From Bacteroidales bacterium (GTDB lineage: Bacteria; Bacteroidota; Bacteroidia; Bacteroidales; UBA3824), in NCBI GenBank assembly GCA_024413595.1, contig JAKSUC010000009.1:24122-88121 (forward strand): DNA of 64,000 nt, read 5' to 3'. Of this stretch, positions 35,087 to 43,858 are shown in pieces. Within the stretch, counting starts at the first letter, position 1; every line of letters begins with the position of its first letter. The translations under genes and the position numbers were made by a program. The notes beneath the pieces are model-generated. The model was not told the DNA's origin. It made no database searches and was given only the letters and a program-made list of their open reading frames with translations.

Positions 35087-35857
35087 ATGAAAAAAAATAT
35101 AATAATAATAATTTGCATAATATTATCGTCAATAAGTGTAAAAGCACAATACAGATGGGAATTTAATTATTTTGCACTAGAATTAAGTATGAACCATAAT
35201 TTTGCAGGTGCACCAGACACACTACTAAATAGATTTGTAAATATTGGCGAAGGAAATATAGCAGTTTATCCAGCGCAAAATATACAATATACCCCAGGAT
35301 ATAATTTTGGACTTCAATTTCATCACGATTTTGATAACGACAAAATAGGTTTAGTTTTTGGCGTAAATTATTCATCTTATGGAACTTCAGCATTATTTTA
35401 TTCAGCCGATAAAGCAATAGAATTAAAAGAAACAAACAGAATAAGTTGTCTTGGAATTCCCGTTTTATTAAAATTTGGACATCAAATATATAATAATCAA
35501 GGATACTTTTTTGTAGGAGGACAATTTAATTTAAATCTAAAACTAATAACAAGTCAAAAACTTAAAGGAAATTCAAAAACAGTAAAAAAAGCACAAGATA
35601 AAGAATGTTACAACTCATTTTCAACACCAATTTTTGTAGGATTTAACTACAAACTATTTAACATGAAATTTTCTATAATGCCACAAAATTTCTTGAAAAA
35701 AGATTATGAAATAGTAATTGGAGATAAAGTTAACAAACAGAAAATAAAACCTTACGAATGTCAACCCAAAACATTATTTTATATAAACACAGGATTTATA
35801 ATTCCAATTTCACAATGGACAACAAATAGATCATATATATTGAGCAAAATTTTCTAA
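35087..35857 (+). CDS. Outer-membrane beta-barrel protein (PorT-like)
   Basis: A 256-residue exported barrel-type protein. ATG at 35087 gives a clean signal peptide (MKKNIIIIICIILSSISVKAQ); an upstream ATG at 35048 would overlap the kelch gene. The mature part alternates hydrophobic/aromatic residues (GYNFGLQFHHDFDNDKIGLVFGVNYSSYG read in segments; GYFFVGGQFNLNLKL). Probably the membrane partner of the kelch lipoprotein, which is inference from the operon. Confidence 0.78.
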   Translation: MKKNIIIIICIILSSISVKAQYRWEFNYFALELSMNHNFAGAPDTLLNRFVNIGEGNIAVYPAQNIQYTPGYNFGLQFHHDFDNDKIGLVFGVNYSSYGTSALFYSADKAIELKETNRISCLGIPVLLKFGHQIYNNQGYFFVGGQFNLNLKLITSQKLKGNSKTVKKAQDKECYNSFSTPIFVGFNYKLFNMKFSIMPQNFLKKDYEIVIGDKVNKQKIKPYECQPKTLFYINTGFIIPISQWTTNRSYILSKIF

Positions 35858-35861
35858 AAAA

Positions 35862-36233
35862 ATGAAAAAAATAGCGTTAATTACAATATTGTTTATTAGT
35901 TTTGTTTCATGTTTAAATAAAGCCAACAACCAAAATACCGAAACGTATATATTTGATACAGTAGAAGTTGGCGGATGCAAATTTCATCTAGAAACACAAG
36001 CAATAGATAGTGGTTGGGGTTACATAATATTTGTTGACAACAAAAAACTAATAAACCAAAAATGTATACCAGCAGTAGAAGGTAATCATACATTCAAAAA
36101 TCAAGAAGATGCACTTAATTGTGGAAAATTAGTTGTAAATAAAATGATAAATGGAAGTACCTTACCCTCAATAACAATGGAAGATTTAGTCAAATTAAAA
36201 ATAATAAATCAAAACTATAAATTAGAACAATAA
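35862..36233 (+). CDS. DUF4907-type lipoprotein
   Basis: A 123-residue lipoprotein (MKKIALITILFISFVSC). The segment SGWGYIIFVDNKKLINQKCIPAVEGNHTF, read in pieces, matches the DUF4907 pattern (Y-I followed by I-Q-x-x-I-P-A). It begins 4 nt after the barrel gene. This family tends to occur beside kelch and barrel genes in Bacteroidetes; function unknown. Confidence 0.78.
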   Translation: MKKIALITILFISFVSCLNKANNQNTETYIFDTVEVGGCKFHLETQAIDSGWGYIIFVDNKKLINQKCIPAVEGNHTFKNQEDALNCGKLVVNKMINGSTLPSITMEDLVKLKIINQNYKLEQ

Positions 36234-36278
36234 CATAACAAAATCACAAAAACTCAAACAATCAAAAAAATTTTACAA

Positions 36279-36899
36279 ATGAAAAACGATTTACAAAAAC
36301 AAGAATTTATTCAACTTCTTAAATCAACCAAACGAGATGGAATAGAAGAAGTTATTGAAGAGATAGAAGAATTAGGATTTTTTGACGCACCAGCGTCAGC
36401 CAAACATCATTTAAATTATGATGGCGGACTTTTAGAACATTCATTAAATGTTTATAAATGTTCATTAAAAGTTAGAGACATGATGGCAGAATTTCAACCA
36501 GAATTAAAAGAAGAATGTCCCGACGATAGTATAATCATATCATCATTGCTTCATGATGTTTGTAAATCAGATATTTACAAAAAAGTAGTAAAACGACAAA
36601 AAGATCAAAACGGAGTATGGCAAGATGTACCAGGATTTGACTTAGATTATTCAAATTTTCCATTAGGACATGGCGAAAAATCTGTAATAATGCTACTTAG
36701 ATGTGGACTAGCTATGAGTGATTATGAAATAATGGCAATACGTTGGCACATGACTGCGTGGGATTTACCTTTTCAAAGTGCAGAACTTAAAGCATGTTTA
36801 AATACAGCACGTGATTTATGTCCTTTATGTGCAATAATTCAAGCTGGAGACACATTAGCTGCCAATATTTTAGAAAGAAAAGTTGAAGAATTAGATTAA
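36279..36899 (+). CDS. HD-domain phosphohydrolase
   Basis: A 206-residue soluble protein with HD-superfamily metal motifs: GGLLEHSLNVY, SSLLHDVCKSD (the HD pair), GHGEKS and IRWHM. The family hydrolyses nucleotides or cyclic nucleotide esters; substrate unknown. It is 45 nt after DUF4907 and 43 nt before the sulfatase gene, so it may share their transcript. Confidence 0.88.
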   Translation: MKNDLQKQEFIQLLKSTKRDGIEEVIEEIEELGFFDAPASAKHHLNYDGGLLEHSLNVYKCSLKVRDMMAEFQPELKEECPDDSIIISSLLHDVCKSDIYKKVVKRQKDQNGVWQDVPGFDLDYSNFPLGHGEKSVIMLLRCGLAMSDYEIMAIRWHMTAWDLPFQSAELKACLNTARDLCPLCAIIQAGDTLAANILERKVEELD

Positions 36900-36942
36900 T
36901 AAAAAATTGTTGATTAATCAAATTTCTATCAAAAGCAAAAAT

Positions 36943-38916
36943 ATGAAAAATTTATTTAGAGATTTAAAATCTCAACCTGTCATAATAATGACAATTAACA
37001 TGCTATTAGCCATGATTTTATACATGGCTGAACGCTTGTTTTTTTTCTTTGAATATAAAAGTGCATTTTCTGATGTAGATTTATCAGAAATGATGACAAT
37101 ATGTTTTGGAGGTTTAAGATTTGATATAAGTTCATTATGTTATATCAATTTGATTTGCATATTGTTACAAACAATACCTTCAAAAATTAGAGATACAATA
37201 AAATATCAAAAAATAGTAAAATTCATATTTTTGATAGTAAATATACCATTCATCTTGGCAAATGTAGCAGATGTAGTATATTATGAATTTGGAGGCAGAC
37301 GAACAACATCAACATTTTTTTCAGAATTTGGAAACGAAACCAATATTGGAACAATTCTCTTAAATACATTAACCCAAAATTGGGAAGTTTGGTTATTTGG
37401 AATTGCTTCAGTTTTAATTTTAATAATATTTTATTATAATCCAATAAAAAAACAAGACAACAAATATCATTATTTAGCGGGAAAATCATATTATATAAGT
37501 AACTCAATAATAATGTGTTTAGCCATTTTCTTAGCAATAGGTGGCGCACGTGGAGGATTTGGATTAAAAATGCACCCAATGCGAATGGATGTAGCTGATA
37601 TTTATTGTAATAAACCATCACACACAGCCATTGTTTTAAATACACCATTTACATTAATAACAACAATTCACAAAAGTGGATACAAAAATCCAAATTTCTT
37701 TAAAAGCGAAGAATTAGATTCATATTTTAATCCAATAATAATCCCAGATTCAACCAATCAAATAAAAAAATATAACATTGTATTAATCATCATGGAAAGT
37801 TTTAGCAGAGAATACACAAGTATTTTTAATAAAAATATTCCTGATTATCAAGGTTATACACCATTTTTAGATTCATTAATTAAAGAAAGTTTTGCCTTTG
37901 AATATTCATTTGCCAATGGCATTCGTTCAGTAGATTGTATGCCAGGAGTATTAGCAGGAATTCCACGATACAAAGAACCATATTGCTATTATTTTTATGC
38001 CAACAACACATTACAAGGATTGCCAGAAATGTTGAAAAATGAAGGATATTATTGTGCATTTTTTCATGGAGCACCAAATACATCATTAGGATTTAAAGGA
38101 TTTGCTAATGCTGTTGGTTATCAAGACTATTATGGAATGACAGAATATAACAACGATGCCGATTTTGATGGAACTTGGGCAATTTGGGACGAACCATTCT
38201 TTGATTATTTTGCCGAAAATACAGATAAAATATCAAAAGAAGGAAAACCATTTTTTGTAACAATATTCTCAGCATCAAGTCATCAACCATATAAAGTTCC
38301 AGAAAAATATGAAGGAAAATTTAAAGAAGGAAAAATACCAATGCACAAAGCAATTTCGTATGCAGATTATTCATTAAAACAATATTTTGAAAAAGTAAAA
38401 AATTATGATTGGTATAATAATACAATATTTGTATTTACCGCCGATCATACAGGACCAGGAGCTCTTGACGAATATCAAGGAGAATGCGGAAGATTTTTAA
38501 TTCCAATTTTCTTTTATACGCCAAATGGAATGTTGCCTAAAAAAATTGATAATCAACGAATTATACAACAAATGGACATAACTCCTACCCTATTAAATTT
38601 AATTAATTATAACAAATCATATTTTACATTTGGTAAAAACATATTAGAAAGTGATTCAACAGGATATATAAATTATGTATTCAATGATTTAAATGGAACA
38701 TCACAATATTATCTTGATACATTAATGATTCAATATAAAGCCGATAAATTATTTGGAATTTTTGATTATCAAAAAGATATAACACTACAAAATAATTTAA
38801 TATCCCAAAAAGAAGAATTTCCACAATTAGAATTTATGGAAAATCAAATGAAAGCAATAATTCAACAATATGTTGAACGAATGAAAGATAATAAATTAAC
38901 AGCTAATCAAAAATAA
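36943..38916 (+). CDS. LTA-synthase-like membrane sulfatase/phosphoglycerol transferase family protein
   Basis: A 657-residue protein with about five N-terminal transmembrane helices (residues 10-215) and a periplasmic alkaline-phosphatase-superfamily domain (about 275-570). The metal and catalytic pieces are IVLIIMESFSREYTS, NGIRSVDCMPGVLAGIPRY (nucleophile Ser or Thr region), FFHGAPNTSLGFKGFA, ASSHQPYKVPEKY and FTADHTGPG. In Gram-negatives such proteins transfer phosphoethanolamine or phosphoglycerol to envelope glycans or lipids; substrate unknown. Start ATG 36943 is chosen over TTG 36907. Confidence 0.88.
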   Translation: MKNLFRDLKSQPVIIMTINMLLAMILYMAERLFFFFEYKSAFSDVDLSEMMTICFGGLRFDISSLCYINLICILLQTIPSKIRDTIKYQKIVKFIFLIVNIPFILANVADVVYYEFGGRRTTSTFFSEFGNETNIGTILLNTLTQNWEVWLFGIASVLILIIFYYNPIKKQDNKYHYLAGKSYYISNSIIMCLAIFLAIGGARGGFGLKMHPMRMDVADIYCNKPSHTAIVLNTPFTLITTIHKSGYKNPNFFKSEELDSYFNPIIIPDSTNQIKKYNIVLIIMESFSREYTSIFNKNIPDYQGYTPFLDSLIKESFAFEYSFANGIRSVDCMPGVLAGIPRYKEPYCYYFYANNTLQGLPEMLKNEGYYCAFFHGAPNTSLGFKGFANAVGYQDYYGMTEYNNDADFDGTWAIWDEPFFDYFAENTDKISKEGKPFFVTIFSASSHQPYKVPEKYEGKFKEGKIPMHKAISYADYSLKQYFEKVKNYDWYNNTIFVFTADHTGPGALDEYQGECGRFLIPIFFYTPNGMLPKKIDNQRIIQQMDITPTLLNLINYNKSYFTFGKNILESDSTGYINYVFNDLNGTSQYYLDTLMIQYKADKLFGIFDYQKDITLQNNLISQKEEFPQLEFMENQMKAIIQQYVERMKDNKLTANQK

Positions 38917-38942
38917 TAGGAAGTACAAATATGTAACTTCCT
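38917..38942 (+). terminator. Hairpin terminator after the sulfatase gene
   Basis: Stem TAGGAAGT/ACTTCCTA (38917-38924, 38935-38942). T-run is weak (TCAAAAACAATATTT), so efficiency is uncertain. Confidence 0.5.
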
Positions 38943-39226
38943 ATCAAAAACAATATTTATAATATGAAAAAATTCTGTTAAAAAATCAGAACTCGCCAAA
39001 GCTATGAATTGTTATTCAATATTTTAGATTATATTAAGTTGTGTATTTGGCTGTCTATGCTTTGGCTCGCCTGATTAAATGATTTTAATTATCGTTTGAA
39101 AAACTCTTCACTATATAGATGAAAAAAGGCATGAAATTCCATAAAAAAAAATGAGTTTTTTTCACTTTTTCTTCAAAAAAAAATATAACAAATTGATTTT
39201 TAAAAATATAGAATTGTTAATAAATG
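38943..39226. other. Intergenic region with no recognised gene
   Basis: A/T-rich with a somewhat GC-richer patch at about 39045-39080 (TGGCTGTCTATGCTTTGGCTCGCC) that looks unlike the surroundings and may be a remnant of a gene or repeat; no frame of useful length is open on either strand. Confidence 0.4.
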
Positions 39227-40207
39227 TTATTTTTTCAAAAAAGTATACAGACGAAATCTAAACTGATAATAAAATTTTCGAAGATATAATTTAGAAAATA
39301 AATTAGGTTTATGTCCATTTTCGTAACAAAATTCAAGAAAAGCTTTAATTATAAAATCTTTAGCATTTATAAAATCATTGATTTTAAAATAAGAAATAGC
39401 AAGATTATTAAAAATAGAAGATTGAGAAAAATTTTTAACATTATTATCTTCACCAAATTTAATTGCTAACAAAGAATAAATCAATGATTTATTATAATCT
39501 TTTAGACAATTCCACGCAGAAGATAAAACGCTATAACACAAAGCCAAAGCGTATGTTTTAGTTTTATTAACATTATTATTAATAACACAAAAATCTAAAC
39601 ATTTAATACCCGTATCAATAGCTTCACTATATTTTCCATTAGAATTTAAAATATTAGCCTTTTCAGCATAAAAAGTACATAAATCATCATCATTATCATC
39701 AATTTCAGTCTGAATTTTAACGGCTAAATCAGAATACTTTAAGGCAAGAGATTTTTGTTTAAATTTATTGAAATATTGCGAAAAATTATGAGCTAAAATA
39801 GCAATTTGTTTAGTAGGCTTTTTGATATATTCAAAAATATTAATAGCAATATCTTCATATTCAAAATTTCGATTATTAAATTTAAAATCAGCAAAATAAA
39901 CAGATAATTTATTAACAATATTTTTAATGTATTTGAAATTAGGTTTAGAAAAATTAAATAAAGTTTGTTTACAAAAATCATTCATTAAAAAACAATCTTT
40001 ATTAAAAAACAACCAACCTTTTTTAGATAATTCATGAATAGAATTAAAAATATCAACAGCTTGATTGCTATCAGATTTTAAATCTAAAAAGTTAAAAAAA
40101 TATTTTATACTATACCAATTATTAGGCAAAATAGAAATATTATACAAAATAAAAATTTCTAATTTTGATAAAATATTAGCATTAAGTGATAAAAAATTCT
40201 GATTCAT
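39227..40207 (-). CDS. TPR-like protein of unknown function
   Basis: A 326-residue soluble protein. The ATG at 40207 is chosen because the alternative at 40258 would overlap the tRNA promoter. The N-terminal 100 residues look like a winged-helix pair (LSKLEIFILYNISILPNNWY and ELSKKGWLFFNKDCFLMNDF), of the sort that follows an NB-ARC ATPase in STAND proteins, but no ATPase is present. Residues about 130-310 contain TPR-like helices (GKYSEAIDTGIKCLDFC, KDYNKSLIYSLLAIKFGE, NDFINAKDFIIKAFLEF). Strongly asparagine/lysine/phenylalanine-rich, with very low GC. It may be a truncated STAND-like regulator. Confidence 0.65.
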   Translation of the reverse strand: MNQNFLSLNANILSKLEIFILYNISILPNNWYSIKYFFNFLDLKSDSNQAVDIFNSIHELSKKGWLFFNKDCFLMNDFCKQTLFNFSKPNFKYIKNIVNKLSVYFADFKFNNRNFEYEDIAINIFEYIKKPTKQIAILAHNFSQYFNKFKQKSLALKYSDLAVKIQTEIDDNDDDLCTFYAEKANILNSNGKYSEAIDTGIKCLDFCVINNNVNKTKTYALALCYSVLSSAWNCLKDYNKSLIYSLLAIKFGEDNNVKNFSQSSIFNNLAISYFKINDFINAKDFIIKAFLEFCYENGHKPNLFSKLYLRKFYYQFRFRLYTFLKK

Positions 40208-40243
40208 TGCCAAAAAATTAGATTCAAATATAATAAAAATATG

Positions 40244-40251
40244 TATCTTTG
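40244..40251 (+). promoter_or_regulatory. -7 promoter box (TATCTTTG) for tRNA-Leu
   Basis: Match to TAnnTTTG ending 15 nt before the tRNA 5' end. No other box lies between here and the receptor gene after the tRNA. Confidence 0.6.
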
Positions 40252-40265
40252 CAAACATAAAAATC

Positions 40266-40347
40266 GCCCGGATGGCGAAATTGGTAGACGCGTTAGTTTC
40301 AGGTTCTAATGCCGAAAGGTGTGCAGGTTCGAGTCCTGTTCCGGGTA
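40266..40347 (+). tRNA. tRNA-Leu (anticodon CAG)
   Basis: Class II tRNA, about 82 nt, with acceptor GCCCGGA/TCCGGGT, a D-arm TGGCGAAATTGGTAGACGCG in the standard tRNA-Leu form, anticodon loop TTCAGGT (CAG), a variable arm (GCCGAAAGGTGT) and T-arm CAGGTTCGAGTCCTG. CCA is not encoded (CTA follows the discriminator A). Two small deviations: a G-T pair at the end of the acceptor stem and a T-T mismatch at the base of the anticodon stem (positions 31/39). Confidence 0.95.
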
Positions 40348-40377
40348 CTAATTATAAACTTTCAAAAAACAACAATC

Positions 40378-42699
40378 TTGAAAAAAATATTTATAACTTT
40401 TCTACTTATATTTATCATTAATATTTGTAATGCTCAAGAATTTACAATATCAGGAACTATTCTCGACAACAACAATAAAGGTATTTTTGGTGCTTATATA
40501 AATATAAAAAATACTTATCAAGCTGTTTTAAGCGATGCGGATGGAAAATTTATTATTTCTGCAAAACAAAATGATACTCTTGTAATTACACATGTGTCTT
40601 TTGAAACAAAAGAGATTTTAATAAATAACCAAACTACAATAAATGTTGTTCTTGAAGAAAAAACTTCCGAAATTGATCAAGTAGAAATTGTAGGTAAAAA
40701 AAGTGGAATTGAACTTCATTCTGATAAACTAATTATACATATTAATCAATTTAAAACTGAAGGTCAAGATTTTTCACAAATATTATCACAAATGCCTACA
40801 TTAAAAGTTAGTGATAATAATATTAATATTTTTGGAAAAGAGTCTGCGTTGGTTTATATTAATAATCATCAAGTTAGATTATCAGGAAATGATTTGATAA
40901 ATTACTTAAATTCAATACCACCTGAAGATATTTCTCAAGTAGAAATTATGTCAACTCCGCCTTCGGAATATAGTGCAGAAAAAAATGTAGGAATTATTAA
41001 AATTAATACCTCTAAAAAAATTGCTCCTGGTTGGAAAGCTAATTTTGCAAATTATACTATTAAAGGTGAATATTGGTCAAATGTTAGTTCTGGTTTTGTA
41101 AATTATCATGGTAAAAAATTTGATTTTGAAACTTCTATTATTGGTGGTCAATATAATACACTAAATAAATGTCAATATACAAACTATTATGCAAATGAAA
41201 CTGTTGAAACATATAATCCAAGAAAATATACAACAGATTATAATAATGCGACCTTTGATTTTTCTTACAACTTTAATTCAAAAAATCAAATTACTGCAAA
41301 TTTTCAATTTGGTATCAAAAACAAAGACAAAAACACTGATATTAAAAATATTACAAATTATTATAATAAAGAAAATAATTTAGACTCAATAATGTTAACT
41401 TCTGGAATTACTACACAAAAAAAGAATTCTATAATAGGTGATATTACATATAGTCATAAATTTAACAATGATAATACATTATTTATTAGCGGAGGTTACA
41501 TTAATAATGAGAATAATAATGAAAGAATTTGGAATTCAATTACTTTAGATGATTTTGATAAAAATATTTTGCAAGATTTTGTTTATTTAGATGAAAATTT
41601 TCCTTTATATTCGAAACGAGGAAACGAAAACAAATTCAGATACAAAATTATAACTTCTCAAATAGATTTTAATTATAAATGGCTTGGTCTTGATTTATGT
41701 ACTGGATATAAATTGGCATACTCAACCAAAGATGATATTTTAACAAACAATTATTATTATAAAGAAACCAACAACGCATTATATTTCAGTTTAGAAAAAC
41801 AATTAAGCAAATTATCTTTTAAACTTGGTGTTAGAGCTGAAAATTGCGAAACAGAAATTGACTCAAAATCTGATATCCAAAATTTTGACTTTTTTCCAAC
41901 AGCATATTTAGGATATAATATAAATCAAAATAATAGGGTTCAAATTAATTATTCACGCAGAATAGAGCGACCAGAATTTGAACTATTAGATCCGTTTAGA
42001 TGGTATATAACAAATTATAATTATAGTGAAGGTAATCCATATTTAAAACCTGATTATATTAATAATCTTGAATTAACTTATTTATTTTCAAATAAATTAA
42101 GCATAAATACTTATTATAAAACAATTGATAATAAATTTGGTAGATATGTGATTTTAGACCCAATAAATATTCAAAACGAAATTGAAAAAGCCGACAATTA
42201 TTTGGATGAAAAATCTTTAGGTTTAAATATTTATTACAATTTAAATACAAGAAAAATCAATTCTATAATATCAGCCGATGTGAATTATAGTGATTTTAAA
42301 TTTAAAACTGACATATTTGAAAATCGTAATGGTTGGTATTATTCATTATCAAATCAAAATAACATTACATTATCACCTAAATTTATCTTAGCTATAAATT
42401 TTGATAATTATTTTCCGGGATTAGATAATTATAGAGAAAGAGAAAATATTTTTAATGCATCAATGGCATTAACATTTTTGTATACTAAAAATTTAACATT
42501 CAGAATTTCATGTAATGACATTTTTAAAACCTCAAAACAAAAATATCACTACAATAGCAACGGAATAAAAATGGTTTATGATAATTATTATGACGACCAA
42601 TATGTTCAATTAACAATAAAATGGAAATTAGGCAATTGGTTTAATAAAGATGCCAACAAAGTAATAAATTCTAATAGCGAAGAAAAAGCAAGATTGTAA
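40378..42699 (+). CDS. Outer-membrane beta-barrel TonB-receptor-like protein (OMP_b-brl_3 type)
   Basis: A 773-residue outer-membrane protein. No ATG is usable; the TTG at 40378 gives a perfect signal peptide (KKIFITFLLIFIINICNAQ). It has a carboxypeptidase-regulatory-like domain (about 22-105; TISGTILDNNNKGIFGAYINIKN), a plug-like region (about 115-230; GKESALVYINNHQVRLSGNDL and EDISQVEIMSTPPSEYSAEKN) and a C-terminal barrel rich in N, Y and F ending in IKWKLGNWF. Barrel motifs such as QINYSRRIERPEFELLDPF are typical of the family. The start is only 30 nt after tRNA-Leu, so it is probably read from the tRNA promoter. Confidence 0.87.
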   Translation: MKKIFITFLLIFIINICNAQEFTISGTILDNNNKGIFGAYINIKNTYQAVLSDADGKFIISAKQNDTLVITHVSFETKEILINNQTTINVVLEEKTSEIDQVEIVGKKSGIELHSDKLIIHINQFKTEGQDFSQILSQMPTLKVSDNNINIFGKESALVYINNHQVRLSGNDLINYLNSIPPEDISQVEIMSTPPSEYSAEKNVGIIKINTSKKIAPGWKANFANYTIKGEYWSNVSSGFVNYHGKKFDFETSIIGGQYNTLNKCQYTNYYANETVETYNPRKYTTDYNNATFDFSYNFNSKNQITANFQFGIKNKDKNTDIKNITNYYNKENNLDSIMLTSGITTQKKNSIIGDITYSHKFNNDNTLFISGGYINNENNNERIWNSITLDDFDKNILQDFVYLDENFPLYSKRGNENKFRYKIITSQIDFNYKWLGLDLCTGYKLAYSTKDDILTNNYYYKETNNALYFSLEKQLSKLSFKLGVRAENCETEIDSKSDIQNFDFFPTAYLGYNINQNNRVQINYSRRIERPEFELLDPFRWYITNYNYSEGNPYLKPDYINNLELTYLFSNKLSINTYYKTIDNKFGRYVILDPINIQNEIEKADNYLDEKSLGLNIYYNLNTRKINSIISADVNYSDFKFKTDIFENRNGWYYSLSNQNNITLSPKFILAINFDNYFPGLDNYRERENIFNASMALTFLYTKNLTFRISCNDIFKTSKQKYHYNSNGIKMVYDNYYDDQYVQLTIKWKLGNWFNKDANKVINSNSEEKARL

Positions 42700-42704
42700 A
42701 TTAA

Positions 42705-42742
42705 AATGTAGTAAGTATTTTAATAAAAATACTTACTACATT
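42705..42742. terminator. Long hairpin between convergent genes
   Basis: Perfect 16-bp arms AATGTAGTAAGTATTT and AAATACTTACTACATT (42705-42720, 42727-42742). It overlaps the stop codon of the chromate-transporter gene. T-runs are weak on both sides. Confidence 0.65.
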
Positions 42743-43257
42743 GATATATATCCCACCACACCCGAAATCACTATCAAAACTATTGGATTTACTTTATAAA
42801 AATAATGTGCAGTTAAAGAAAAACCGAAAATCAATAAACTAATTGGAGTAGCAAAAGAATTTGCATCACACATTAAGATAGCAGCTGCGATAATTAAACC
42901 AGAAATTACAGGTAAAAGAAAATCCATAGTTTTTTTTACGTATGGAGAGTCTTTATGCTTAAAAAACAATAACAAAACAGCAATCATTAACAAAATAGAA
43001 GGCAAACAAAGAGCAAAAGTTGCAATTGCAGAACCTAAAATTCCAGCTTGCGTATGTCCTACAAAAGTGGCAGTATTAATAGAAATTGGTCCAGGTGTCA
43101 TTTGTGAAATTGCTAACAAATCTGTAAATTCATTGGCAGATAACCAATTATAATTGTCAACAACTTCCATTCTAATCATAGAAATCATAGCCATACCACC
43201 ACCAAAACCGAATAATCCAATTTTAAAGAATACCCAAAATAAATGTAAATATATCAT
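42736..43257 (-). CDS. Chromate transporter, short-chain subunit B
   Basis: A 173-residue membrane protein, one half-size ChrA domain with about six helices. Signature FFKIGLFGFGGGMAMI at the N-terminus and DLLAISQMTPGPISINTATFVG match the CHR family. Short-chain CHR proteins work as pairs with opposite topology; the partner is the next gene upstream, 9 nt away. Physiological substrate in anaerobes is unclear and may be sulfate-like anions rather than chromate. Confidence 0.9.
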   Translation of the reverse strand: MIYLHLFWVFFKIGLFGFGGGMAMISMIRMEVVDNYNWLSANEFTDLLAISQMTPGPISINTATFVGHTQAGILGSAIATFALCLPSILLMIAVLLLFFKHKDSPYVKKTMDFLLPVISGLIIAAAILMCDANSFATPISLLIFGFSLTAHYFYKVNPIVLIVISGVVGYISM

Positions 43258-43266
43258 TTCTAAAAA

Positions 43267-43815
43267 CTATTTGATTTTATTGTAACTAATTCGAGCAGAG
43301 ATAATTCCCAATAAAATAGCTACCATAATAACAATAATTGGCGAAACACCAAGAAAACAAATTAAAGATAAAGAAATAATTGGTAACCAAAGAGTTTTGA
43401 TTGTCAATTTAGATTTTTTTAGCATTGCAATTCCCGGAGAAAAAATCAAAGCAATAACACAAGGACGAATTCCAGCGAAAACTTTAGCCACTGATTCATA
43501 ACTATTTAAATCAGCGAAAAAAGAAGCAATAACAACAATAATAATAAAACTAGGTAACATTGCACCAAAGGCAGCAGAAGCTGCACCAGTTTTTCCATTA
43601 ATTTTTAAACCTGTGTAAAGAGCCATATTTATAGCAAAAACGCCAGGAAGAGCTTGAGCAAGAGCAATGCAATCCCAAAAATCATCTTCAGTCATCCATT
43701 TGTTTTTGTCAACTAAACAATCTTTTACCATAGAAATCATGGCATAACCACCACCAAAAGTAAAAGCTCCAATCTTACAAAATGACAAAAATAAATTTAA
43801 AGTCAAATTTTTCAT
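43267..43815 (-). CDS. Chromate transporter, short-chain subunit A
   Basis: A 182-residue half-size CHR protein with LSFCKIGAFTFGGGYAMI and CIALAQALPGVFAINMALYTG. ATG 43815 is used, since the ATG at 43875 would overlap the upstream aminopeptidase gene and lie before a terminator. It is the partner of the next gene. Confidence 0.9.
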   Translation of the reverse strand: MKNLTLNLFLSFCKIGAFTFGGGYAMISMVKDCLVDKNKWMTEDDFWDCIALAQALPGVFAINMALYTGLKINGKTGAASAAFGAMLPSFIIIVVIASFFADLNSYESVAKVFAGIRPCVIALIFSPGIAMLKKSKLTIKTLWLPIISLSLICFLGVSPIIVIMVAILLGIISARISYNKIK

Positions 43816-43832
43816 TAAAAAAAGAATAAAAA

Positions 43833-43852
43833 AGGCGGAAAAAATTCCGCCT
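43833..43852 (-). terminator. Terminator after the M18 aminopeptidase
   Basis: Stem AGGCGGAA/TTCCGCCT, 4-nt loop, with a T-run on the minus strand; it lies just before the first chromate-transporter gene. Confidence 0.75.
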
Positions 43853-43858
43853 AAAAAA

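Noticed and set aside
39045..39085. Fragment of an insertion sequence
   Set aside because: The GC-richer patch has no inverted repeats, target duplication or transposase-like frame, so only a note was kept.
42736..43815. Two chromate-transporter genes as one gene broken by a frameshift
   Set aside because: Each has its own start, its own GFGGG-type motif and normal half-size length; short-chain CHR pairs are a known arrangement.
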